Below are positions 26,874-34,736 of a stretch of DNA of 64,000 bases, in pieces. The notes below the pieces were generated by a model that ran no database searches, was not told the origin of the DNA, and saw only the letters and a list, made by a program, of their open reading frames with translations. Numbering within the stretch: the stretch's first letter is position 1; each line of letters starts with the position of its first letter. The stretch comes from Olavius algarvensis associated proteobacterium Delta 3. Lineage in GTDB: Bacteria; Desulfobacterota; Desulfobacteria; Desulfobacterales; CAFBRK01. A program made the translations under genes and the position numbers. The stretch is taken from the NCBI GenBank assembly GCA_903231505.1, contig CAFBRK010000133.1, positions 1-64,000 on the forward strand. Reading direction: 5' to 3'.

Positions 26874-27719
26874 ATGCCCGTTTACATGGACCGACATGAT
26901 TTGTATGGCACGACGGCAAAGGCCGTCGAAGATGCCCACCAGAAAGACCTCAAGCTCCAGTCGAAATACGGTGTCCGGTTGATGACGTATTGGTTCGACG
27001 AAAAAAGCGGCTCGACGTTTTGTTTGATGGAGGCCCCTGCGGCGGAACGTGTCAAGCAGCTCCATGCCGAGGCCCATGGGGAAATCCCCCATACGATCAT
27101 GGAGGTGAACCCGGAGCTTGTTAAAGCCTTTTTAGGACGTATCGAGGACCCGATTTCACCGTCCGGCTTCCACGCAGCCCCTTCTGAAAGCGCAGTCGAC
27201 TCGGCGTTTCGGGCGATCATGTTTACGGACATGAAAGGCTCCACGGAAATCACGAGTCAAATGGGCGATATCGAGGCCCTGGAGTTTTTTCGCACCCACA
27301 ATGCCATCACCCGGGATGTGCTGAGAATGCACAACGGACGAGAGATCCAGCATACCGGTGATGGGGTCATGGCATCGTTCAGCGCGGCATCCTCTGCCGT
27401 GGCCTGCGCTGTATCCATCCATCAGGCCTTTGCGGATTACAACGAGAAACATTCGGAGGCGGAAATAAAGGTGCGCATCGGCGTAAGCGCCGGAGAGCCT
27501 ATCGAAGAGGACAATCGGCTATTTGGATCCAGTGTGCAGCTGGCCTCCCGCCTCTGTGATCATGCAAGCGCCGATCAGATCCTGGTCGCCCCTGTCGTTA
27601 AAGAGCTTTGCCTTGGAAAGGGCTTTCGCTTTTCGGATATTGGAGAAGTCCCCTTCAAGGGATTTAACACCTCCCAGCAAGTCTACGAAGTCGCCTGGCA
27701 GACCAATCCAACTGCATGA
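26874..27719 (+). CDS. DUF4242 (SCO4226-like) domain fused to a class III nucleotide cyclase
   Basis: A 281-aa cytoplasmic protein. Residues 1-92 (MPVYMDRHDL ... HTIMEVNPELVKAFLG) match the DUF4242 fold, whose Streptomyces member SCO4226 binds nickel. Residues about 112-278 form an adenylate/guanylate cyclase domain with the metal ligands Asp119 (FTDMKGST) and Asp163 (HTGDGVMASF). The stretch VRIGVSAGEP and SSVQLASRLCDHA follow as in active cyclases. A metal- or small-molecule-controlled second-messenger enzyme is an inference from the domain pairing. Which nucleotide it makes is unknown. GAAAGGA precedes the ATG. Confidence 0.85.
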   Translation: MPVYMDRHDLYGTTAKAVEDAHQKDLKLQSKYGVRLMTYWFDEKSGSTFCLMEAPAAERVKQLHAEAHGEIPHTIMEVNPELVKAFLGRIEDPISPSGFHAAPSESAVDSAFRAIMFTDMKGSTEITSQMGDIEALEFFRTHNAITRDVLRMHNGREIQHTGDGVMASFSAASSAVACAVSIHQAFADYNEKHSEAEIKVRIGVSAGEPIEEDNRLFGSSVQLASRLCDHASADQILVAPVVKELCLGKGFRFSDIGEVPFKGFNTSQQVYEVAWQTNPTA

Positions 27720-27726
27720 TCTAATC

Positions 27727-27840
27727 TTTTTCACCACGGAGACACAGAGGGCACGGAGGAGAGATATATTTTTTATGGATCATCTCCCGGTTTAGTAAAA
27801 AAAGAATGCTCTGTGCTCTCTGTGTCTCTGTGGTGAGACT
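27727..27840. repeat. Inverted-repeat element, CACGGAGACACAGAG family
   Basis: TTCACCACGGAGACACAGAG near 27729-27748 is the reverse complement, with few changes, of CTCTGTGTCTCTGTGGTGA near 27817-27836, enclosing about 70 nt that contain no gene. It starts 10 nt after the cyclase stop codon, so it could serve as a transcript end. Confidence 0.75.
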
Positions 27841-28026
27841 TCTTTTGCCATAAGTTCTTCGCACTCCAATCATCCAGTATCCAGTGTCCTGTATCCAGAA
27901 TCCTGCAACCCGCATCTTGTCTCCTTCTAGTACTATTTTACTACCCTTAAGATCATCCAATTGAGAATTCTTCTCTAACATGGTAGAGTTTTATCTCCTT
28001 GAAATTCTACGTCTGCAGGAGGATGA

Positions 28027-28944
28027 ATGCTTAATTCAATTATTCCATTCATTCCGGTTGCAATGCCTTTTATAATATTGTTCTTTGTCTGGTTTTTCTT
28101 GTTCTTGATCAGAAGACATTACCGAAGGAAAGGCCTCCGATTGCCGTTCACGAACAGGTTTTTAAGGTCACCGGGGCAGTCCCTGATCGAGGAGATAGAA
28201 GTTATCAATGAAAAACTCACGGAATATATGATGTTTGTTCTGTTTTTTCCGACCGCCGGTTACGCCATGTTCATTCCCTATCTGTATGTCCCTTGGGGAG
28301 AGGTTACATCTTCCGACCTGGGGATCGCTGGAGGCGTGATGTCGGTGGCGATGGTTTTCTGCCTTTATAGAATCTATGGATTGCTGGGCCGGCGCCGACT
28401 TCTACGCTTGGGCTACGACGGCGAAGTCGCCGTCGGCCAGGAACTGAATCAACTTCTTCGTGACGGCTATTTTGTGTACCACGATTTCCCTGCCGATCGA
28501 TTCAACATCGATCACATCGCCGTGGGTCGAAAAGGGATCTTTGCCATCGAAACCAAGGCACGATCGAAACCAGCGAGCAATCAACGGCAGACAGCTGCCA
28601 CCGTGGAGTACAACGGCAGAATGCTTCAGTTCCCGAAGCATACGGACACACAGATTGTTGAACAGGCCAAACGCCGGGCCAAATGGCTTTCGACATTGAT
28701 CAGCAGCGCCATCGGCGAAGATGTGGCGGCCAGGGCGATCGTGGCGCTTCCCGGCTGGTTCGTGAAGAGAACATCGCCGGATGGTATCCCTGTGGTCAAT
28801 CCAAGGCAGTTTACATCTCTATTCGAGCACATCGGGCCCCGTGAGCTGTCCGATAAAATGATCCGGCGGATCGTTTTCCAGATTGAACAAAAGTGTCGCA
28901 ATGTCGATCCTGTATCGTCTATCTGCGAAGAAGAGAAAAGCTGA
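28027..28944 (+). CDS. Membrane-anchored NERD-domain protein
   Basis: A 305-aa protein with two or three N-terminal membrane helices (about residues 7-28 and 65-120) and a cytoplasmic NERD domain (about 130-260). The NERD core is visible as GEVAVGQELNQLLRDGYFVYHDF, FNIDHIAVGRKGIFAIETKAR, with the E-x-K nuclease-like motif. NERD domains are predicted endonuclease-related modules found in DNA-processing and stress proteins; the actual activity here is unknown. The ATG at 28027 is preceded by AGGAGGATGA. No partner genes lie close. Confidence 0.82.
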   Translation: MLNSIIPFIPVAMPFIILFFVWFFLFLIRRHYRRKGLRLPFTNRFLRSPGQSLIEEIEVINEKLTEYMMFVLFFPTAGYAMFIPYLYVPWGEVTSSDLGIAGGVMSVAMVFCLYRIYGLLGRRRLLRLGYDGEVAVGQELNQLLRDGYFVYHDFPADRFNIDHIAVGRKGIFAIETKARSKPASNQRQTAATVEYNGRMLQFPKHTDTQIVEQAKRRAKWLSTLISSAIGEDVAARAIVALPGWFVKRTSPDGIPVVNPRQFTSLFEHIGPRELSDKMIRRIVFQIEQKCRNVDPVSSICEEEKS

Positions 28945-29338
28945 ATATTTTAGCCGCCCGCTCTCCCGCATGGCGGGATCGCTCGACATACGCCGACGCA
29001 CTCTGACTTTTGCCTCCGCGACTTGCGGAGGCAAATACGGCATCGCTTCGCAAAATCAGCTTAATTGTTGCCTGAAAGGCTCGCAGCTTTTGGCCGGGCA
29101 CGTTGGCCGGCCAAAAAATGTTAATGTCAGCGGTAAGTCTGCGTGTGTCTGCGGCTAATTCACTCACTTATTAAAAAAGTCGCACCGACTTATAGTTCAT
29201 TACATCTAAGGAGTTAATCCCTAATGAAATGCACTTGAACCCTTGACCCTTTAAATCCCTAGTCGCCTCCGGCGCTGCCATAGGCGGGTAAACCTCGAAC
29301 CCTCCTCTCCAATCCGTTCGGAGAACAAGAGTTATTGC
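28945..29338. other. Spacer with a GC-rich hairpin
   Basis: No gene is supported. A perfect 11-bp hairpin, TTTGCCTCCGC (29009-29019) against GCGGAGGCAAA (29025-29035) with loop GACTT, lies about 65 nt after the NERD gene; it lacks a T-run. Near 29226-29262 there is a further tract of CTTGAACCCTTGACCC words. Confidence 0.5.
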
Positions 29339-29388
29339 TTGACACTTCTTGCCAAACCCAATATACATATACACCCTATGAGTATATG
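29339..29388 (+). promoter_or_regulatory. Sigma-70 promoter with overlapping operator for csoR-ATPase operon
   Basis: TTGACA at 29339-29344 and TATACA at 29362-29367 are separated by exactly 17 nt. A perfect inverted repeat CATATAC (29366-29372), nine-base spacer, GTATATG (29382-29388) overlaps the -10 box and start region and abuts the ribosome site. This layout fits autorepression by the CsoR-type protein encoded next. The metal that relieves it is unknown. Confidence 0.8.
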
Positions 29389-29399
29389 AGGAGGTCAAA

Positions 29400-29675
29400 A
29401 TGGCTTTATGTGGCGAGGAACATCCGAAGGTAATTGCCCGTATCAACAGGATCGAAGGGCAAGTCCGGGGTCTCAAGAAGATGGTGGAAGAGGACCGCAA
29501 CTGCATGCAGGTCCTGAAGCAGATCGCCGCTGCCAGTGGCGCGCTACGATCCCTGGGTGCCGTCATCCTGGAAGACCATCTCAAGGGATGTGTGGCCACT
29601 GCCATGCTGAACGAGGAAAACGAGTCGGAACTGATAACTGAAGTTATTGAAATTTTTAATAAATTCAGCAGATAG
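29400..29675 (+). CDS. csoR: CsoR/RcnR-family metal-responsive repressor
   Basis: A 91-aa all-helical DNA-binding repressor. The family signature RINRIEGQVRGLKKMVEEDRNCMQVLKQIAA is present, with the metal-site residues Cys (NCMQ), His (EDHLKGC) and Cys visible in the C-H-C arrangement used by the CsoR (copper) branch. GGAGG lies 6 nt upstream. The stop (TAG) is 10 nt before the ATPase start, so the two form an operon behind a promoter with an inverted repeat over its -10 box. I use csoR as a family label; the inducing metal is not proven. Confidence 0.88.
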   Translation: MALCGEEHPKVIARINRIEGQVRGLKKMVEEDRNCMQVLKQIAAASGALRSLGAVILEDHLKGCVATAMLNEENESELITEVIEIFNKFSR

Positions 29676-29685
29676 GATTATATTG

Positions 29686-31596
29686 ATGATTGGTCGCTTT
29701 TCGAAACTGGGTGTGTATCAGGAACTGTTCAGATTATGGGATTTTTACATTTCATTCGGCGCTGCTCTTCTGGCCTTGGCCAGCTACCTGATCGACTATG
29801 GAAACCCATCCCCGAGCCTAACGGGAAACACATTCGCTTTGATTGCCGTTGCCATCAACGGATTTCCAATTATATGGGGCGCGGTTAGAGGACTGATGGA
29901 GCGGAAGGTCAATGTGGATGAACTGGTCAGCCTAGCCATTATCGCCAGCCTGATCCAGGGAGAATTCCTGGCGGCTGCGGTTGTCAGTTTTGTGATGACC
30001 TTAGGCGGCCTTATCGAGCAGGTCACCAGCGAATCCGCCAGAAAAGCGATCAAATCGTTGATCCGGATTGCCCCCCAGACCGCCACGGTGCTGATCGGAG
30101 AAGAAGAAAAAACCATTCCCATCGAAGATGTTTCCATCGGCGACCGTATCCTCGTCAAGCCGGGCGAGCGGATCCCGGTGGACGCCCGGATTCTATCCGG
30201 GGCTTCGGCCGTCGATGAATCGGCAATGACCGGCGAGCCCTTGCCGGTGGAAAAGCAGGCGGGGGACATCATTCTGGCCGGAACCCTTAGCCACAACGGG
30301 GTGCTGACGGCGGAAACCATCAAGGTCGGCCAGGATACGACACTGGGAAAGGTGATCAAACTCGTCAGCGAAGCGGAACAGCACCGCCCCGAAGCCGTGC
30401 GTCTCATCGATCGATATGCCACGTGGTTTACGCCCCTGATTCTAAGCTGTGCCGCGACGGCCTGGCTGCTCACCGGAGATGTCAGCCGTGCGGTGGCGGT
30501 TCTGATCGTCGGCTGCCCGTGCGCATTGATCCTGGCCGCACCCACCGCTACGGTAGCGGCCCTGGGCCGTGCCGCAAGGTCGGGAATTCTGGTCAAAGGC
30601 GGCCAGTACCTCGAGCGAGTCGCTTCCGTTAAAGCCGTTTTGTTCGACAAAACCGGTACCCTGACTTTGGGCGAACCCCGGGTGGAAGAGATTGCCTGTA
30701 CCGAAGGCGTGGACAAGGAAGTGGTCCTTTCATGCGCGGCGAGCGCAGAGCAGCATTGCACCCACCCGCTGGCCCGGGCCATTCTCAAGGCGGCCCATTA
30801 TGCCAAGGTGGTCGTGCGCGGCGCTGAAAATGCCTTCCACGAAATCGGGCTCGGTGTGAGAGCGATGGTCGACGGAAGCCTGGTCGAAGTGGGCAGCGCG
30901 TCGGCGGTCGAAGGCACCGCCGCCATCCCCAGAAGCCTTCAGAAGTGCATCGAAAACTCGATTTCCCGCGGTGTCACGCCTCTTGTGGTCTATCGCGATC
31001 AGGCGCCGGTGGGATTGCTCAATGTCACGGACAAGGTCAGGCCCGTTGCGGTCTCCACCATCCAACAGTTCAACGAACTCGGCATTTACGACATGGGGAT
31101 ATTATCCGGCGATCATGAAAAGGCGGTCAGACGGGTGGCCGACGCGGTCGGCATCGACACGGTGTATGCCCGGCTTAAGCCCCAGAACAAGGTGGATGTC
31201 ATCAACGACTACCAGTCCAGAGATCTTCCGGTGATGTTCGTGGGTGACGGGATCAACGATGCGCCGGCCCTGGCATCCTCCCAGGCGGGCGTGGCCATGG
31301 GCGACGCAGGTACCGATGTGGCCCTGGAAACCGCCGACATCGCCCTGACCCACGACGACATTTCCAAACTCCCCTGGCTCATTCGGCTGTCCCGACGGAT
31401 GCTGACCATCATCAAGGTCAACATCGTATTCGGGCTGGCATTCAACGCCCTGGCCGTTCTGGCCGGCGGCATGGGCTGGCTGTCGCCCATCATGGCTGCC
31501 ATCGTGCACAATGTCGGCAGCGTCCTGGTCGTGCTTGCCTCCGCCAGCCTGGCCATCTTCCCGGACCGTGCCGGCATCCGTCCTTCCTCGGCCTGA
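29686..31596 (+). CDS. P1B-type heavy-metal translocating ATPase
   Basis: A 636-aa metal-exporting P-type ATPase lacking an N-terminal HMA domain. Landmarks in order: actuator TGEPLPVEK, membrane CPC motif in VGCPCALILAAPTAT, phosphorylation site DKTGTLT, nucleotide-site HP in CTHPLARAIL, and GDGINDAPAL. The last helices carry HNVGSVLVVLASASL, unlike the MxxSS of classical CopA or the Asp of ZntA, so the metal cannot be named with confidence. The ATG at 29686 with AGGA 8 nt upstream is preferred to a TTG at 29647 inside the csoR frame. It is co-transcribed with csoR. Confidence 0.92.
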   Translation: MIGRFSKLGVYQELFRLWDFYISFGAALLALASYLIDYGNPSPSLTGNTFALIAVAINGFPIIWGAVRGLMERKVNVDELVSLAIIASLIQGEFLAAAVVSFVMTLGGLIEQVTSESARKAIKSLIRIAPQTATVLIGEEEKTIPIEDVSIGDRILVKPGERIPVDARILSGASAVDESAMTGEPLPVEKQAGDIILAGTLSHNGVLTAETIKVGQDTTLGKVIKLVSEAEQHRPEAVRLIDRYATWFTPLILSCAATAWLLTGDVSRAVAVLIVGCPCALILAAPTATVAALGRAARSGILVKGGQYLERVASVKAVLFDKTGTLTLGEPRVEEIACTEGVDKEVVLSCAASAEQHCTHPLARAILKAAHYAKVVVRGAENAFHEIGLGVRAMVDGSLVEVGSASAVEGTAAIPRSLQKCIENSISRGVTPLVVYRDQAPVGLLNVTDKVRPVAVSTIQQFNELGIYDMGILSGDHEKAVRRVADAVGIDTVYARLKPQNKVDVINDYQSRDLPVMFVGDGINDAPALASSQAGVAMGDAGTDVALETADIALTHDDISKLPWLIRLSRRMLTIIKVNIVFGLAFNALAVLAGGMGWLSPIMAAIVHNVGSVLVVLASASLAIFPDRAGIRPSSA

Positions 31597-31700
31597 AAAT
31601 TGACATGAGACCTTCCATCTCAAAGCCATATCCTGCAGGTAGGGGCTTTTATCGGAAATCACCCTGGATCGCAGGTTTGACGTTCCCGGGGGATTTTGGT

Positions 31701-31744
31701 ATTGAACAGGTGTCTAAACATCCTGTTTAAACATCCTGTTCAAT
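31701..31744. promoter_or_regulatory. Large inverted repeat with internal direct repeats
   Basis: Arms ATTGAACAGG (31701-31710) and CCTGTTCAAT (31735-31744) are perfect complements; inside, AAACATCCTGTT occurs twice, at 31716-31727 and 31729-31740, 13 nt apart. The element lies between the ATPase and the sigma-54 activator gene. It could be an upstream activator site, or, since TTTT follows the right arm, a terminator for the ATPase operon. Sequence alone does not decide. Confidence 0.65.
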
Positions 31745-31763
31745 TTTTAAGAAAACACCTACC

Positions 31764-33155
31764 ATGCCCCACATCAACATCACCGAAAATCCATCGATTC
31801 CCTGGGAAACGATTTTTGACACCATTAACGAAGGGATGATCCTGATTCGACCGGACGGGACCATTTTCAGGGCGAACCAGTCACTGGAACATCTGTTGGG
31901 CTATGCGAGAAACGAACTCGCCGGCAACAGCTGTCTGCTGCTCAACTGCGACGAGTGCGAAACCATGCGGTCTGATGAAAACAATAGCTGGTGCCGCCTC
32001 TTTCATGCACGCAAGCCGATCAAGACGCGCTGCCTGATCATGAAAAAAGACGGCTCTTACCTGCCCGTTATCAAGCACGCCAGTCTCGTCTACGGTGCTG
32101 ACGGCCAGCCGTTGTTCGCTGTGGAAACGTTCACCGACATCTCCCGCATGGAACAGCTTCATGAAAAGCTCGACCTGCTGACCCAGCACTTTCACGGCGA
32201 CGATGGATTCTATGGAATCATTGGGGAATCGCAGGCCATGCTGGATGTGTTCGATGTCATTCGCAGAGCGGCAACGAGTGAGGCACCGGTGCTCATCATT
32301 GGGGAAAGCGGCACGGGCAAAGAGTTGGCCGCAAAGGCAGTTCACGATCTCAGCGGCCGGCGAGAAGGGCCGTTTGTCCAGGTGAACTGTGCTGCTTTGA
32401 ACCAGTCGCTGCTGGAAAGCGAATTATTTGGTCACACCAAAGGCGCCTTTACAGGAGCCTATCGACATCGAATGGGGCGGTTCGAATACGCCCAGGGAGG
32501 GGATTTATTTCTGGACGAGGTGGGCGATATCCCTCGAGGGGTACAGGTCAAGCTCCTCAGGGTTTTGGAGAGCAAAGAGATCGAGCGGGTCGGCGACCAC
32601 CGGCCGGTGTCGATCGATACCCGGGTTATTTCGGCAACCAACAAAGACCTGGAAACCCTGATCAAGCGGAACCGGTTTCGGGAAGATCTCTTTTTCCGGA
32701 TCAATACGATTCCCATTTATCTTCCGCGCCTCCGGCAGCGCAGGGAGGATATCCCCCTGTTGGTCGACCACTTCATTCGGCGAAACAAGGAAATTACCGA
32801 TAAACCGATCCAGGGTGTGTCCGCCGTGGCGATGGATCGCTTCATGGCCTACGACTGGCCGGGAAACGTGCGAGAACTCAAAAGCGCAATCGAATATGCC
32901 TTCGTCGTTCGGGATTCCGGCCTGATCGAGCCCGGGGACCTGCCGAAACCCGTGATGGAGTCCAGACCTGCCGTGTTCTCCGCTCCGGCGAATAACAGGG
33001 ACTCGAGTAAGGAATGCGATGAGCTGATTCAGGCGCTCAAACAGAGTCTCGGCAACAAATCCGAGGCCGCCCGAATCCTTGGCGTCAGCCGGGGTACGGT
33101 GTGGAACCGCATGCGTAAATACGGCATCGATATGAAAAAAATTCTCTACTCCTAA
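31764..33155 (+). CDS. PAS-domain sigma-54-dependent transcriptional activator
   Basis: A 463-aa NtrC-family activator. Residues 12-135 form a PAS sensor with a Cys cluster (Cys57, Cys62, Cys65, Cys77). The AAA+ domain (about 150-385) has Walker A GESGTGKE, the sigma-54 contact loop GAFTGA and Walker B GGDLFLDEVGD. The C-terminal Fis-type helix-turn-helix is KSEAARILGVSRGTVWNRMRK. There is no receiver domain, so activation is likely direct, by a ligand or redox state at the PAS domain. The gene directly downstream has a strong sigma-54 promoter and is the probable target. Confidence 0.93.
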   Translation: MPHINITENPSIPWETIFDTINEGMILIRPDGTIFRANQSLEHLLGYARNELAGNSCLLLNCDECETMRSDENNSWCRLFHARKPIKTRCLIMKKDGSYLPVIKHASLVYGADGQPLFAVETFTDISRMEQLHEKLDLLTQHFHGDDGFYGIIGESQAMLDVFDVIRRAATSEAPVLIIGESGTGKELAAKAVHDLSGRREGPFVQVNCAALNQSLLESELFGHTKGAFTGAYRHRMGRFEYAQGGDLFLDEVGDIPRGVQVKLLRVLESKEIERVGDHRPVSIDTRVISATNKDLETLIKRNRFREDLFFRINTIPIYLPRLRQRREDIPLLVDHFIRRNKEITDKPIQGVSAVAMDRFMAYDWPGNVRELKSAIEYAFVVRDSGLIEPGDLPKPVMESRPAVFSAPANNRDSSKECDELIQALKQSLGNKSEAARILGVSRGTVWNRMRKYGIDMKKILYS

Positions 33156-33171
33156 ACGGTCATTTTCCACG

Positions 33172-33188
33172 AAGGCATGGTTATTGCT
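33172..33188 (+). promoter_or_regulatory. Sigma-54 (-24/-12) promoter
   Basis: AAGGCATGGTTATTGCT matches the sigma-54 consensus, with GG at 33174-33175 and GC at 33186-33187 separated by the obligatory 10 nt, and GG..TTGC in place. It lies 16 nt after the stop of the sigma-54 activator and about 65 nt before the start of a small secreted protein. Confidence 0.78.
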
Positions 33189-33251
33189 TTGTCTTTTCCG
33201 TGAGAAGCGTCTCTTTGCGATAGCTCAAATCGAAAACCATAGGAGGAGGGG

Positions 33252-33401
33252 ATGAAAAAACTTTTAGCGATTCTGTCGGTGATCTTCATTCTGAGTTCCA
33301 GTGTTGCTTTTGCAGGCGGTGACCAAAACCACGGAAGCAAAGGGCAGGGCTCCACCGGCAGCGACGGAAAAGGATCCACGACGCAGACCCGCGGTAACTA
33401 A
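33252..33401 (+). CDS. Small exported Gly/Ser-rich protein
   Basis: A 49-aa protein with a clear Sec signal peptide (MKKLLAILSVIFILSSSVAFA, cleavage expected after AFA) and a mature part of only about 28 residues, rich in Gly, Ser, Thr, Lys and Gln (GGDQNHGSKGQGSTGSDGKG). AGGAGGAGGG immediately upstream is a very strong ribosome site. It is expressed from the sigma-54 promoter at 33172 and sits next to the activator. I do not recognise a family; a secreted or surface peptide is an inference. Confidence 0.75.
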   Translation: MKKLLAILSVIFILSSSVAFAGGDQNHGSKGQGSTGSDGKGSTTQTRGN

Positions 33402-33421
33402 CCCGAAATTTGATATAAAAA

Positions 33422-33449
33422 AGAGGCAGGGTCGAAGGACCCTGCCTCT
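33422..33449. terminator. Bidirectional rho-independent terminator
   Basis: A perfect 12-bp stem AGAGGCAGGGTC/GACCCTGCCTCT with loop GAAG. On the minus strand it is followed by a T-run (33416-33421 is AAAAAA), serving the DUF4143 ATPase gene that ends at 33508. On the plus strand only GTAATTT follows, so it is a weaker stop for the small exported protein gene. Confidence 0.85.
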
Positions 33450-33507
33450 GTAATTTGAACGCGGTGCTTTGGCAGCCATTCCCTGTTTCTGATAGCGAGG
33501 GCGGTCA

Positions 33508-34680
33508 TCACTGCGAACCCCTGTCATCCGCGGTGATCGATCTGATTTCGCAAATACTCTGGAGTGGGATGGCCGTGATTCTCTCATCCATCGCATAAGT
33601 GTAATCCCCAGGGTACACCACCCAGAGATGATCCAATGATAAGTCGGTCAGGCATATCCGCATGGATTTGGAAACTTTGGGCGCTTCAGTGAATTTAAAC
33701 TCAATTGCATACCGTCTGCCCCGGCGGATAAAGAAGAGATCGACTTCGGCACCCTGGTGAGTTGACCAGAAATAAGATTCAGCTGGTTGAACAATCCGCA
33801 TCACCTGCTCGAGTGCAAAGCCTTCCCATGAGGCACCTGCTCGATGGTGGCCCAAAAGCACATGCTCGTCCGGAATTGCAAGCAGGCCATGGAGGATCCC
33901 TGAATCTCGAAGATATATTTTAGGTGCCTTCACCTGACGCTTGGCCAGATTTTCATACCAGGGTTGTAGTTGCCGAACCATAAATGTACCGGTCAATATA
34001 TCCAGGTAAGAACGCACCGTTTTCCCGGAAAGACCCATGGAACGTGCAAATTCCGATGCATTCCAGGTTTGGCCATGGTAATGTGCCAGCATGGTCCAGA
34101 ATCGGCGCATCGCTGCGGCAGGGACGGTGATGCCCAACTGGGGGATATCGCGCTCGAGAAATGTCTGAATAAATCCTTCCCGCCATGCCGAACTGTCAAT
34201 TTCGGAATCGGCAAGATAAGATCTCGGAAAACCGCCCCGTAACCATACTTTTTTCCAGTGGTCGAAGCCGATTTCTCGCACATCGAACCCTGAAAGTTCA
34301 ATAAGCTCAACGCGTCCGGCCAAAGTTTCGGATACGTTGCGGACAATATTCGGTGAGGCGCTGCCGAGGATGATGAACCGAGTAGATTTGTCCGGTCTGT
34401 CGGCGAGGACTCTGAGCACGCGAAAGAGTTCCGGCATCACCTGTATCTCATCCAATACGACGATGTGATCGAGGGGTGCTAAAACCAATTCGGGATTTTG
34501 CAGCCGGCGAAGGTCGGGTTGGGATTCCAAATCAAAATAAGTCGATCGCTTATCTTTGAGGAACAGTTTTGCCAATGTGGTTTTACCACATTGCCGTGGA
34601 CCAAGAATTGCGGAAACCGGTGATCGGCGAGTAGCCTCAATTAATTGCTCTATATAGTTCGGTCTGCTTAAAATTTTCAT
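33508..34680 (-). CDS. AAA ATPase with C-terminal DUF4143 domain
   Basis: A 390-aa ATP-binding protein. Walker A is GPRQCGKTT (about residue 27) and Walker B is IVVLDEIQ. The C-terminal half is a DUF4143 module (REGFIQTFLERDIPQLG, KIYLRDSGILHGLL, then EVDLFFIRRGRRYAIEFKF, a PD-(D/E)XK-like core). The ATG at 34680 (MKILSRPNY) follows AGAGATATT; two more upstream ATGs overlap the promoter repeat. Such genes are widespread, mobile and of unknown role, with defence or toxin-related functions often guessed. It stands alone, as usual. Confidence 0.87.
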   Translation of the reverse strand: MKILSRPNYIEQLIEATRRSPVSAILGPRQCGKTTLAKLFLKDKRSTYFDLESQPDLRRLQNPELVLAPLDHIVVLDEIQVMPELFRVLRVLADRPDKSTRFIILGSASPNIVRNVSETLAGRVELIELSGFDVREIGFDHWKKVWLRGGFPRSYLADSEIDSSAWREGFIQTFLERDIPQLGITVPAAAMRRFWTMLAHYHGQTWNASEFARSMGLSGKTVRSYLDILTGTFMVRQLQPWYENLAKRQVKAPKIYLRDSGILHGLLAIPDEHVLLGHHRAGASWEGFALEQVMRIVQPAESYFWSTHQGAEVDLFFIRRGRRYAIEFKFTEAPKVSKSMRICLTDLSLDHLWVVYPGDYTYAMDERITAIPLQSICEIRSITADDRGSQ

Positions 34681-34689
34681 AGAGATATT

Positions 34690-34736
34690 ATTTACCATGA
34701 AAATTAGGAATGTCAATCTTGATTTTCATGGTAAAT
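34690..34736 (-). promoter_or_regulatory. Inverted repeat spanning the promoter of the DUF4143 ATPase gene
   Basis: Perfect 15-bp arms ATTTACCATGAAAAT (34690-34704) and ATTTTCATGGTAAAT (34722-34736) flank a 17-nt spacer. Read on the minus strand, TTGACA lies in the spacer and TAAATA in the distal arm at 16-17 nt spacing, so the repeat overlaps a likely sigma-70 promoter. Autoregulation is the simplest reading. Confidence 0.7.
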
